Source of the DNA: Sorghum bicolor
Lineage: Eukaryota; Streptophyta; Magnoliopsida; Poales; Poaceae
Direction of reading: 5' to 3'
Length of the DNA: 64,000 nt
Assembly (NCBI RefSeq): GCF_000003195.3
Contig: NC_012870.2
Coordinates: 16,236,501 to 16,300,500 of the forward strand
Positions 19,869 through 31,648 of this stretch are shown piece after piece; the stretch's first letter is position 1; the number at the start of each line of letters is the position of its first letter. The position numbers were made by a program, and so were the translations under genes. The notes below the pieces were generated by a model. The model saw nothing but the letters and a program-made list of their open reading frames with translations, had not been told where the DNA came from and made no database searches.

Positions 19869-20367
19869 GTAACCACTGAGCTCGCACTGACCACCAGCGA
19901 TGGTCAATTAACAAGAACTTCTTCTTCTCGCCCTTACAGGATAGCAAGTGGCCACGTTAACACCAGGATCATTCATTGCAAAGACATTGCAGTATCACAA
20001 TAGAATGTAACCAAAGTAGCATTTCAGAGTAAAACAGCGGAAGCATTAAATAACTTAATTTACAAAAGTAGTTCTTCAAAGTAGGACTTAGTTAAAGTGT
20101 TATTACAAGCTAGCTCCAGCGGAGCAACTTAACCATAGTACAAATATTACAACTTTTACAGACCCTGCCCATGGGTCACGTTCACTCTTCTTCGTCGTCA
20201 ACATCGACGACGGTCACACAACAGGGTCCGAAACAAGTCGGCTCCTGAGCTTCACCTGCAACAGGGGTTATAAAACCCTGAGTACGGGAGTACTCAACAA
20301 GACTTACCCGGTAGAAAAAGAGGAGAACTTAGGAATGCACGCCTAGGGTAGACAAGGAGTGGCTGAG
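19869..20367 (-). repeat. Inverted T-family LTR fragment
   Basis: Reverse complement matches the element T LTR from about 18422 to 18935 at roughly 80% by eye. It carries the antisense of AGGAACCGACTTGTTTCGG near 20230. It is cut on the right by C1 at 20368. It is the oldest layer seen on this side and forms an inverted pair with T's own 3' LTR about 0.9 kb away. Confidence 0.85.
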
Positions 20368-21067
20368 TGTTGACACCGTTTTTGGACACGTACCCAGGGA
20401 CCAGTAAAGTATAGATCAGCAGGTGGAGCAACGGTAACTGGTCTGCAGAATAGTTGCCGATGAAGAGGCGATTGAATGTGACTAAGTCCAGAAGTGGTGA
20501 CGTGTTCTTACCGATGATCAGTATCAGTGTTTGCCGATGGCCATAACAGGAAGTCTGCCGATGACTCTGAAGGAAAGCGTGGAGCTTGCCGATTGATCTG
20601 TGGTGGTGTCTCGGTCGGTTACAGGGGGGTAGTTTTATGTTTTCCTTAGTTATTTAAATTCGTTTTGTATACGGATTCTGTTTAATTTGGAATTCGAGTC
20701 CTAGTCGTGTCTGATTGTAGCTCTTTGACCAGAGTATAAATGTAGACCCTAGGGCCTTGTAATGAGGGATCTACCAATCAATCAAACATAAGTTTTTACT
20801 CATATTCCAGCATCTACTTTTTCGACGACTTCGTCGTATTTTCCTTTTTACTACGAGTTCTTAGGAAATCGTCGACTTAAGCTCGGCGCGTTCTCAAGTT
20901 CCGCGTGAGCACCTCTTGGCCGTGACATCCGGGCGCATCGCTGTTGTCAGGACCAAAGTGTTCGAGTTATCACCTTTGCCGATAGTAAGGTCAAATCGGC
21001 TGGCACGCCTTAACGTTTAAATCGGGTATTAGCCCTTTGTGTTTGCAGATCACCTTTTACATCAACA
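20368..21067 (+). repeat. Element C1 5' LTR (700 bp)
   Basis: Starts TGTTGACACCG and ends TACATCAACA, matching both C2 LTRs. TATAAAT is at 20735-20741. Confidence 0.93.
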
Positions 21068-21074
21068 CATCTTT

Positions 21075-21092
21075 TGGCACGCCCAGTGCGAC
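21075..21092 (+). other. Element C1 primer binding site
   Basis: TGGCACGCCCAGTGCGAC starts seven bases after the LTR. The equivalent in C2 is TGGCATGCCCAGTGGGAC at 41799-41816. The tRNA is not identified with certainty. Confidence 0.7.
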
Positions 21093-23299
21093 TGATTCAA
21101 GATCAAGATCAACATGTCGAATACCGATTTCGACTTGGAGAATGTCATCCCCGTGACAGAAGCCAATCTCAAGGATGAGCAAAAGCAAGCTATTGCAAAA
21201 GCCATGGAGGATTACAAGCAGCAATGTTTGAAGTCCTTCAGTATCAACAGGAGCGGCGAAGTAATCCAGAAAGAAGCACTGTCGGCACCTCGGCAGGTTA
21301 CTTTTGAAGCCAATCCTGGTAAACTTCAAGACATGGTTGATAATGCTATTAACCGTGCCTTGATCAATCAAGCTGGTGTGCTGTCCAATACGGTTTTCAA
21401 TGCCATAGCTAGAACTTTCAAAGAAGGACAATTGCCACCAAACTATGTGGGCCCTGTCTATCATCAGCCAGGATCACCAGTGGTCATAGCTCCATCGGCC
21501 GCTACAGCCGCTGCGGGTGCAGAGGTTACTTCCCCTCCAAGCACATTAGGGATCACTAATGCGCAATCTACGCCGATGATGACCAATCCATCAACATCCG
21601 AAGGGCAGATCAAACTCACTACAGATCTATTGGCATCGGCAATGTCGGGATCAGTTCCTCCCAACTGGTGGGGTTATGGTATGCCTCCAAAGATGATGTT
21701 GAAAACTCCTAGAACATCTCAAGTGGCTGATATGAGAGGCAAGGCTCCTATGACATCGGCACCTCCAAATCCGCCGATGAATCAGAGTCCCCAGTACACA
21801 ACAACTACTACTGCAAGACCTTACACTGGGAATTCTCAAGCTCCAATGTTTCAGATGCCTAATGCATCATCAGATTTTGAGCCGACGCAGCAGAGGTTCA
21901 TGACACAACCAGGGTATGTCAACTCAATGATGATACCCAATTACCAGCCATCGACAGGGCCTGTGTCGATGAATGCTAATAGTGGATAGCCTGGGCAGTT
22001 TGTCTTCCCACAGATGTCTCAACAGAATCATCAGGCTACAGGGTTTCAACAAGGTCAGATCCAACCTGGGTTTTAGAATCAAGGATTGGTCAACCAGCCG
22101 ATGAATCTTGGTCAGCAGATTGGTGGTCAGATGGTTAATCCCATGTTCTATGCAGATCATGCACCTCAGCGACACGTGGAAGCTTTTCAGCAGCTGCCAG
22201 ATCAACAACCACCCCATTGGCGTGATGCCGATGCCTATTGGGCCGATAAGATTGCTGAAGTAATGAGAGACCAATTTGGGATAAAACCCAAAGTCAACAC
22301 TTACTCTTATCGGACACCGTATCCTCCTGCATATGATCTAATTCCACTTCCAAATCGGTACAAGGTACCAGATTTCACTAAGTTTTCTGGGCAGGATGAT
22401 ACATCGACTATGGAACACGTTAACAGGTTCATCATCCAATGTGGAGAAGCTGCTAACAGGGATGAATTAAGGGTTCATTTGTTTTCTTCATCTCTATCTG
22501 GATTGGCTTTTACCTGGTTTATTTCATTACCTCCCAACTCAGTAATTACTTGGGCCGATCTGGAGAAGCAATTCCATAAATACTTCTTTTCTGGAGTCCA
22601 TGAGAAGAAGATTACCAATTTAGTTAGATTGAAGCAACGCAATGACGAGTCAGTTGAAAGCTTTGAGCAAAGGTTGCGGGAAGTCAAAAATAAGTGCTAT
22701 AGTCTGGTTCTGGATGATCGGCAGCTAGCCGATTTAGCTTTCCAGGGATTGTTGCCGCATATCAGAGACAAGTATGCTTCTCAAGAGTTCGAAAGCCTAA
22801 GTCACTTGGTCCAAAGGATCTCTGACCAAGATATTAAACCTTTTGAACCTAAGAGATCATGGAATAAAAAGGTGTCATTTGTCGATGAAGCAGCAAGCTC
22901 AGATTCTGATGAGGAACCAGTCATCGGCTTGGCAGAATGAGTGAAAAACAAGAAGCCGATGTCTTGCCCTTTTGGGCATAAAGAGCCAAAAAAGTTTGCA
23001 TTTGACATTACCAAGGCCGATAGGATATTTGACTTTCTACTTCAGGAAGGGCAGATTAAATTATCACCCAATCATGTGATTCCATCCGCTGAGGAATTAA
23101 AGAAGATGAAATATTGCAAGTGGCACAATGCAACATCCCATGGCACCAATGAGTGCAAGGTTTTCAGGCAACAACTGCAATCGGCTATAGAATCTGGGAG
23201 GATCAAGTTTGATAATCCTAAAGCGCAGAAGCCGATGAAGATTGATCAACATCCTTTTCCGACAAACATGTTGGATGCTAAGAGGAAAACCAAGGTCTT

Positions 23300-24725
23300 G
23301 ACGTCAGAAGCAGCTGAAAGAAGTGCATCGGTGGATCCTCAGCATCAGATTACTGCTACCGATGCTAAAGGAAAGGGTTTGATCTAGGAAGGAACTAACT
23401 CAGGAAGGCCTCTCCGATCTGGTATTGTGATAACTCATAGAAGGCCTCGGGAAACTTGGCAGCAACGTGAAGATCGGTATCGGCGCCAACAGGAGGATTA
23501 TCGTCGGGAAGAAGAAAGACGCCGACAGGAGTGGAATCGGCACAGGGATCATTGGAATTGTCCGTTCTTTATCCATTGTTGGAAGCAAAATGTTAAGCTT
23601 CCTACTGTCAGAGATTGCCCTGAATGCAATGGTTATGATCGGTATGACAGATCGAATCGGCAGTATCAGAACGACGACCGCCGATTTGATGGACCGATTA
23701 GGGGGAAAGCTTCAGTTCATGATCGGCTGGGGGGCAGGCTCAGTGTACACGATAGGCTTGGTGATCGCGTTGAATTTTTTCCCAGGAACCAGGAAGAGCT
23801 TGAAGAGATGGCTAATGCACGAGTTCCCGATGAGTTCATATTTTGTAGAGACGCTAATACCCATCGGATGGAGTCAAGGGAAGGTCGTCGCCCATCGGCA
23901 AGGCAGTCACAACTTCCCCCATGGTGTCTAGAGGGGTTGACTAGGACACAGAAAAGGAGGCTGCAGCGCGAAAGACGAGAAGAGCTAAGCAAGGGTGAGA
24001 ACTCTGGCCAGTTTGGGGATCAGCAACAACCGGATCCTAAGGGGAAAGGGTCATCAGCAGATGTTAACATGATATTTATGTTGCCGATGGAGTTCCTTGC
24101 GCCATCCAGTGATGATGAGGAGTTGGAGTTTTCGGACCAGATACCTCAATTGGCTCTGGATCCGATGACAGCTATCTTTGAAAAGCCTGCCGACAATGAA
24201 AGGCAGCATCTTAAAGCTCTGTTTGTTAAAGGAAGAGTTGATGGTCAGCCAATGACCAAGATATTAATTGATGGTGGAGCTGCTATCAACATCATGTCGT
24301 ATACAGTCTATCGGAAGCTTGGAAAAGGAGATCAAGATTTGACAAAGACCGATATGATGCTGAAAGACTTTGAAGGAAATGTGTCTTCGGTTAAAGGGGC
24401 AATCTGCGTCGAGTTGACCATTGGCAGCGAAACCTTGCCGACAACCTTCTTTGTGATCAGTGGAAAAGGTGCTTATAATTTGCTGCTAGGGAGAGACTGG
24501 ATTCATGCCAATTGTTGCATCCCATCTACAATGCACCAGTGCTTGCTTCAGTGGGTAGGTGACAAGATTGAGGTTGTCCCGGGAGATTCTTCCTATGTCA
24601 TCGCATCGGCAGAAGCAGTTACCTATGAGAGGACTAGGTGTATCTCGGGAGAGATTTGGGAGAAGGATTTCCTCAAAGTTGTCGATTATGAAATTCCACC
24701 GATCCAAGCAGTCGGTTCTGATGAG
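23300..24725 (+). repeat. C1 internal duplication, copy 1
   Basis: It starts GACGTCAGAAGCAGCTG and spans the gag C-terminus and protease. It meets copy 2 abruptly at 24725/24726 and differs from it by about 8% in the first 165 bases by eye. Confidence 0.88.
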
Positions 24726-26126
24726 GACGTCAGAAGCAGCTGAAAGAAGTGCATCAGTGGATCCTCAGCATCAGATTACTGGTGCCGATGCCAAAGGAAA
24801 AGGTTTGATCCAGGAAGGAACTAGCTCAGGAAGGCCTCCCCGATCTGGCATTGCGATAACTCATAGAAGGCATCGAGAGACTTGGCAGCAACGTGAAGAT
24901 CGGTATCGGCGTCAACAAGAAGATTATCGCTGGGAAGAAGAGAGGCGTCGACAGGAGTGGAATCGGCATAAAGATCACTGGAACTGCCCGTTCTTTATCC
25001 ATTGCTGGGAGCAGAACATTAAATTGCCCACTGTTAGAGATTGCCCTAAATGTAGTGGTTATGATCGGTATGATAGACCTGATCGGCAGTATCAGAATGA
25101 TGATCGGCGATTTAATGGGCCGATTAGGGGGAGAGCTTCAGTTCATGACCGGCTGGGGGGTAGACTCAGTGTGCATGATAGACTTGGTGATCGGGTCGGG
25201 TATTTTCCCAGGAACCAGGAGGAGCTTGAAGAGATGGCCAATGCACGAGTTCCCGACGATACTTATCGGGTCGAGTCAAGGGAAAGTCGTCGCCCATCGG
25301 CAAGGCAGCCACAACTTTCTCCATGGTGTCCAGAGGGATTGACTAGGACACAGAAAAGAAGGCTGCAGCGCGAAAGACGAGAAGATTTGAGCAAGGGAGA
25401 AAATTCTGGCAAGTCTGGAGATCAGCAGCAACCGGATCCTAAGGGAAAAGGGCCATCGACAGATGTTAACATGGTGTTTATGTTGCCGATGGAGTTCCTT
25501 GCGCCGTCCAGTGATGATGAGGAGCTGGATTTTTCTGACTAGATAGCTCAGTTGGCTCTGGATCCGATGACGGCTATCTTTGAAAAGCCTGCTGACAATG
25601 AAAGACAGCATCTTAAGGCTCTATTCGTCAAAGGAAGAGTTGATGGGCAGCCGATGACCAAAATATTGGTTGATGGTGGGGCTGCTATCAGCATTATGCC
25701 GTATGCAGTCTATCGGAAGCTTGGGAAAGGAGATCAAGATCTAACCAAGACCGATATGATGTTAAAGGACTTTGAAGGAAATGTGTCTCCGGTTAAGGGT
25801 GCAATATGCGTTGAGCTGACTATCGGCAGTAAGACCTTGTCGACAACTTTCTTCGTAATTAGTGGAAAGGGTGCTTACAATCTGCTACTCGGGAGAGATT
25901 GGATTCAGGCCAATTATTGCATCCTATCAACAATGCACCAATGCTTGGTTTAGTGGGTAGGCGACAAGATTGAGATTGTCCCAGGAGATTCTTCTTATGT
26001 CATTGCATCGACAAAGTCTGATACTTATGAAAGGACCAGGTGTATCTCGGGAGAAATTTGGAAAAAGGATTTCCTCAAAGTTGCCGATTATGAAATTCCA
26101 CCGATCCAAGCAGTCGGTTCTGATGA
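24726..26126 (+). repeat. C1 internal duplication, copy 2
   Basis: Same start word as copy 1, with a deletion of about 24 bp near 25260. It is as different from copy 1 as either is from C2, so it is not a simple recent tandem duplication. Confidence 0.88.
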
Positions 26127-26135
26127 AGAGTTCTA

Positions 26136-27954
26136 ATGGATAGGTTCACCGATGATAGAAAATTAGGCTAGGGGTTCACATCAGCCGATGATTTAGTAGA
26201 GGTAGATATAGGTAGTGGAGATAAGCCTAGACCTACTTTTATTAGTGCTAAGTTAAATTCTGAGTGTAAGCAACAGTTAACCGATCTGTTAAAGGAGTAT
26301 AAATATTGCTTTGCTTGGGATTATACTGAGATGCCTGGTTTAGACCGATCTATTGTTGAACATCGGTTGCCTATCAAGTCTGGATTTCAGCCACATCAGC
26401 AGCCAGCTCGCCGATGTAATCCTAATATTCTTCCTAATATTAAGGCCGAGATAACTAAACTTATTGAAGCTAAATTTATTCGGCAATGTCGGTATGCCGA
26501 GTGGATTTCCAATGTCGTTCCAGTTTACAAGAAAAATGGAAAACTTCGAGTCTGCATTGATTTCAGGAATCTTAACAAAGCTACGCCGATGGATGGTTAC
26601 CCAATGCCAGTTGCCAATTTGCTAGTTGATGCTGCGGCTGGACATCAGATCATAAGTTTCATGGATGGCAATGCAGGATATAATCAGATATTCATGGCTG
26701 AGGAAGATATTCCAAAGACTGCATTTAGATGTCTTGGTCATGTTGGATTGTTTTAGTGGATAGTCATGACCTTTGGATTGAAAAATGCTGGTGCTACCTA
26801 TCAAAGGGCTATGAATTTTATCTTCCATGAGTTCATCGGCAAGCTGGTAGAAATTTACATTGATGATGTGGTGGTTAAGCCTGGGGGTTTCACAAAGCAT
26901 CTTGCCGATTTGCAAAAGGTGTTGGAATGCATAAGGAAACATGGTTTAAAATGAATCCTAATAAGTGTGCATTCGGTGTATCGGCAGGGCAATTTCTTGG
27001 TTTCATGGTGCATCGGAGAGGAATTGAAATTAGTAGACGATCTATTGATGCTATCAATAAGATAGTTGCCCCTACCAACAAAACTGAACTCCAATCCTTG
27101 ATCGGCAAGGTAAATTTTATCAGGCGGTTTATATCTAATTTGTCTGGTAAAATTCGTGCTTTCAGTACTTTGCTTAAATTGAAAGCCGATCAAGAGTTTA
27201 TATGGGGAGAAGAGCAACAGTTGGCCTTGAATGAAATCAAGAATTATTTGACAAATCCTCCAGTCTTGATTCCACCGCAGCAAGGGAAGCCCTTTAGATT
27301 ATATTTGTCTACCGATGGAATGGTCATCGGTTCGGCTTTGATTCAAGAATTTGAAGGGAAGGAGCGTGTGATTTACTATTTAAGTAGAAGATTGATTGAT
27401 GCTGAGACCAGGTATTCGGCCATTGAAAAATTATGTTTATGCCTATATTTTTCTTGCACTAAGTTGAGACACTATTTGCTATCGGCCGAATGCACTATTA
27501 TATGCAAAGATGATGTAGTCTGATATATGCTATCTATGCCGATTATGAGTGGTAGAATCGGTAAGTGGATTTTGGCACTGTCGGAATTTGATCTACGTTA
27601 CGAGTCGGCTAAAGCAGTTAAAGGGCAAAATATGGCCGATTTTGTGACTCAACATCGCGGTGTAGTGGAGACTTTGGAAATTGTGCCTTGGACACTCTTC
27701 TTTGATGGATCCACGTGTGACCGGGGGGCAGGAATCGGCATAGTATTAATTTCCCCTCAGGGAAGGAAATATGAGTTCTCTTTGCCGATTGTTGCCACGT
27801 CAATGAATAATCAAGCTGAGTATCAAGCTTTGATCAAGGGGTTGGAATTGTTAAAAGAAGTTCGTGCTGATGCTGTTGAAATCTTTAGGGATTCTATGCT
27901 AGTTATAAATCAGTTGGCTGGAAATTATGAATGCCGAAGCGAGGTCGTGATAAC
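26136..27954 (+). pseudogene. Element C1 RT, RNase H and start of second RNase H
   Basis: The ATG at 26136 overlaps the preceding TAA. RT has YIDD at 26856-26867 after the [14 protein letters not shown] motif, followed by RNase H and the second, archaeal-type RNase H (FFDGS near 27698) typical of the Tat lineage. Lesions: TAG at 26169-26171, TAG at 26754-26756, a one-base loss near 26948 that shifts the frame (C2 keeps AAG ATG there), and TGA at 27521-27523 for CGA. Element D interrupts at 27954. Confidence 0.9.
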
Positions 27955-28416
27955 TGTGGGGGTATAAACCCCTATACCCTTACGGCTAGACTTGGGCCAC
28001 GAGGCTTGGCCCATTACGAGATGAGTTCAAGGCTCGATCCAACAGCCTGGAGTTTCGCGCAAGGAAACAAGATGCGGAGATCAAGCAGGATTCTAGTCGG
28101 TTAGAATAGGAATTGATATCGAATTATCTATGGCAAGTGTAACCGACTAGGATTAGTTTCCAGATCTGTAACCCTGCCCTCCAGACTATATAAGGAGGGG
28201 CAAGGGACCCCCCTAGGACACATCATATTCTCTCAACACAAATCAATACAACCAGACGCAGGACGTAGGTATTACGCCAACTCGGCGGCCGAACCTGGAT
28301 AAAAAGCTTGTCCGTGTCTTGCGTCACCATCGAGTTCGTAGTTTGCGCACCGTCTACCGATAAACTACTACCGTGGGTATACCCCAAGGTAGACTGCCGA
28401 CCAGCTTTCGTCGACA
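27955..28416 (+). repeat. Element D 5' LTR
   Basis: Starts TGTGGGGGTATAAACC and ends TTTCGTCGACA. TATATAAGG at 28187-28195 is a good TATA box. Confidence 0.93.
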
Positions 28417-28417
28417 G

Positions 28418-28435
28418 TGGCGCGCCAGGTAGGGG
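28418..28435 (+). other. Element D primer binding site
   Basis: TGGCGCGCCAGGTAGGGG follows the LTR by one base. I did not identify the tRNA. Confidence 0.7.
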
Positions 28436-28464
28436 GTGTGCGTGCAACTTCTCCGGCGAACGAG

Positions 28465-31400
28465 ATGGTCACGATCCCAGCTTCCGCGACCGTGCCTGAA
28501 GGCCTCACGTTCACCGTCGGCCAGATCACGTGGACGACGTGCAGCGGCGGCCACACGACCACGGTCTCGAAGGAATCTCAGATCCGATCTGAGATCACAA
28601 CGCCTCCGACCACTCGCGTGGCGGCACCGAGTGCCCGACCACCGCTCCCGCTCTATAAGGGAAAGAAGATCGACTGCTCGGACCTTCTCCAGGCGCTTGA
28701 CCGCGCTGACTCCAAGCTACTCGAGGCTTCCCAACTAGTGGACAGAATCTCGCGTCAGCCTGTCCAAGCTGATCCAGCGGATTTTTTCAAATCCCACCGG
28801 CCAACTCGTGTCGGTACACACGAACGGCTGGAAACGTCTCTGACGATAACCTCAACACCATCAGGGCGATCCGTCAAGTTCAAGAAAGGGGATTGTCTTT
28901 ACGGCCTGAACAACTCGGCCTCTCTTTGCTCACGGCACATCCAATCTGCTTTCAGCAAGGCGGGTTGGCTGCCGAAAAGGAACGGTCGTCACTACGTCAA
29001 CATGGTGGCAATCCGAGAACTACGGGACGGTCAGGCTTCCAGCACCAACTCAAGCACCGGTTCCGTCCCCACCGAGGTTATAAACACCGAAGACGAGGAC
29101 TACAACATGGATTTTCCTTCACACCCTCCGGGTTTTCCACGCTTCCCGATATTTCCCCCCCCAGCGAGGAGATATTGTGTTCAATGTCAGCGCCGACGAA
29201 CCGGTCGTTGATGGAGAAACAGATGAACAGAGGCAGCAACGCGAGCAGCGCAACGCCGATCGCGCCCGACGGCGCGCAGACGAGCAGCAACAAATGCCAC
29301 CAAATAACCTCAACGATGCTTTCGACATGGTCGGGGACCAGCCAGTCTACAAAACGCCAAGTGCCAACGTGGCTGTCGCCATGGCCAATCTAGACCGACT
29401 CCCTGATACCCCTGAGTGCCAGGGAGTCCGGACCAGCATCCGAGCACACCTGATCGCCGCAATGGGACAGACAGCCACCTTGCTCAGGAGAGTCCAGGAC
29501 GTCTCTTACACAGAAGCCATCTCCGACCAGACTAATCGCAGTCAGGCTTCACCACATCCCAGCAGGCGTCGCCGCAGCCGCTCTCCCGACAACCGTCGGA
29601 AAGATTCGCGGCGCGACGATGGTGGTCGGGACGCCGACGGTGGTCGGGACGCCGACGGCGGTCGGGACGCCGACGGTTACCGCGAGCGAAACCGCATACG
29701 CGGTCAGGAAGTAAACCAGCACAGGGATCTCCAGCTCAACATCCCTCCCAGAGATGCCCGGGACCGCATCATCAGGCTCGCTGCAGAGAGAGCAGCCCAC
29801 GAAAACCTGCGCCGTATCGAGTACGACGCAACGCACGGCCCCCCGGGCTTAAGATAGTTCTCCTCACACCTCCGCCAGGTCGTGTGGCCTCGCAACTTCA
29901 AGCTCAAAAAACTTAAAAAATACGACGGCAAGGAGAATCCTGAGAACTGGATCACTCTTTATGAAATCGCCGTCCGATCAGCTACGGGAGATGAGCACGT
30001 CATGGCTAACTACTTCCCCGTAGTCCTTGACTAGGACGGTCATCAATGGCTTCTCGGCCTGCCCGAGAACTCCTTCGACTCTTGGGAAGAGCTCCGCCAA
30101 GCTTTTATTGACAATTTCATCGCTACATGCGAGCAGCCTGGGAACAAGTACGACCTTGAAAGGATAAGGGACAGGAAGAACGAACCTCTGCGCGATTACA
30201 TCCGACGATTCTCGGATATGCGCCTCAAGATCCCGAAGATCTCCCACGACGAGGCCATCTCCGCCTTCATTAAGGGTCTGCGTTTCCACGAAGCGCTGAG
30301 AAACAAGTTGTTGCGTAAACGCCCAACGACGGTGGCGGAGCTCCTCGCCACGGCCAAAAATTACGCCGATGCCGATGACGCAGAAAAACTAATCCGAGAC
30401 GATGCAAGAGGTCCCGACCAGCCTCCCAGACGAGATGACGGTCGCGGTCGCTACGACAACAGGAACCGCCGCCGCCCTGACAACCACGATCACAGAGAAG
30501 GTGGGGATCGGCGGCGCGACAACCGCGACGATTACAGAGGAAAGCGCCCTCGCGACTACGACCATGAAGTAAATACGGTCAAGCGTCCCAATGGACGACG
30601 GGACTACCAGGAGGACTACAACAAAACGTTGAAGGGACCGTGCCAGCTACATCCAAAATCTAATCATACCATGGAAGAGTGTCGCGTCCTCAAAAGCATC
30701 TACACACGGCGGGCCGCGCAAGACGACTCCGCCAAGAAAAACAACAAGCGCGACGGGCACGACCACGAAGATGAAGACGAGGACCAAGATAGGGACCCCC
30801 GACACCAATACGTCAGCCCCACTGATGTGGTCCACTCCATCTTCGGAGGCAAGGTCTCCATCGAATCTAAGCGAGAAAGAAAGCTGTTAAAGAGAGCCTG
30901 CCTCAACATAGACAGCACAGACGGGTTGATCGCGGACCCAAAATTTCCCCCGTGGTCGCACAGGGAAATCTCGTTCAGCAGGAAGGACCAGTGGGCCGCT
31001 ATCCCAGAGCCAGGTCGTTTCCCTTTGATTCTGGATCCTTGCATCAACAGCATCAGATTCGAGCGAGTGCTCGTGGACGGGGGAAGCTCCATTGACATCC
31101 TCTTCCGCAACAGCCTGCCCGCTCTCAAGATATCTCCTGCAGAACTAAAACCTTACGACGCCCAATTTTGGGGGGTTTTGCCAGGACAGAGTTCAGTGCC
31201 CCTCGGACAGATAACATTGCCTGTCCAATTCGGCACACCCGACCACTTCCGGACGGAGTTTATCAACTTCGTGGTCGCGGACTTCGACGGGACCTATCAC
31301 GCTATACTGGGACGATCGTCGCTGACAAAGTTTATGGCAGTCCCGCACTACTCTTACCTGGTCCTCAAGATGCCTACGGAGAAGGGTGTCCTAACTGTCA

Positions 31401-31648
31401 GAGGCAACGTCTACACCGCGTACACCTGCGAAGAAGAGAGCTTCAAGATCACTGAAGCAATCGACCTCTCAATCCGCATGGCAGAAACAGCAACCCAAGC
31501 CGCACAGCTGCCTCCCGACCAGCTCCGGTTACCCGAACGGGAGACAGCCAGGAAGAACTCAAAATCTAAGGAGCACAAAGAAGTGCAGCTAGTCGAAGAC
31601 AGCCCCGAGAAGACGGCCCTCATCGGGGCCAACCTGGATCCGAAATAG
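28465..31648 (+). pseudogene. Element D gag-protease (one frameshift, three stops)
   Basis: The ATG at 28465 is the likely start; the frame is open further up but runs into the primer site. The N-terminal 230 residues are unassigned. At a run of eight C (29155-29162) the frame shifts into the frame used by all the rest. TAG codons at 29855-29857, 30032-30034 and 31646-31648 interrupt it. The gag core spans about 29890-30400 (KKLKKYDG ... FIDNFIA ... RFSDMRL ... AFIKGLRF). A CX2H...EEC-type finger lies near 30641-30680, and the protease DGGSS is near 31077 with ILGRSSL near 31303. Protein context is the Tat lineage. Confidence 0.88.
29621..29674 (+). repeat. 18-bp tandem repeat in element D gag (three units)
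   Basis: Three units of GGTGGTCGGGACGCCGAC, the last with one change, encode a GGRDAD repeat in a basic/acidic linker. Confidence 0.9.

Larger units (their letters stand above)
21114..26136 (+). pseudogene. Element C1 gag-protease (multiple stops, internal duplication)
   Basis: One long frame from ATG 21114 encodes a Tat-type gag: a Pro/Ser/Gln-rich N-terminal half, then the gag core (YKVPDFTKFSGQDD ... HLFSSSLSGLAFTWF ... LEKQFHKYFF), an HxxxHxxxEC-type finger near 23119-23150, a basic Arg-rich region, and a protease with DGGAA near 24271. Stops at 21987-21989, 22074-22076, 22938-22940 and 23385-23387 all sit where C2 or the family has TGG or CAG. The region 23300-24725 is repeated at 24726-26126. 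The second copy is out of frame with the first, has its own protease (DGGAA near 25672) and stops at 25540 and 25951. The frame ends with TAA overlapping the pol ATG as TAATG at 26134-26138. Confidence 0.88.
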
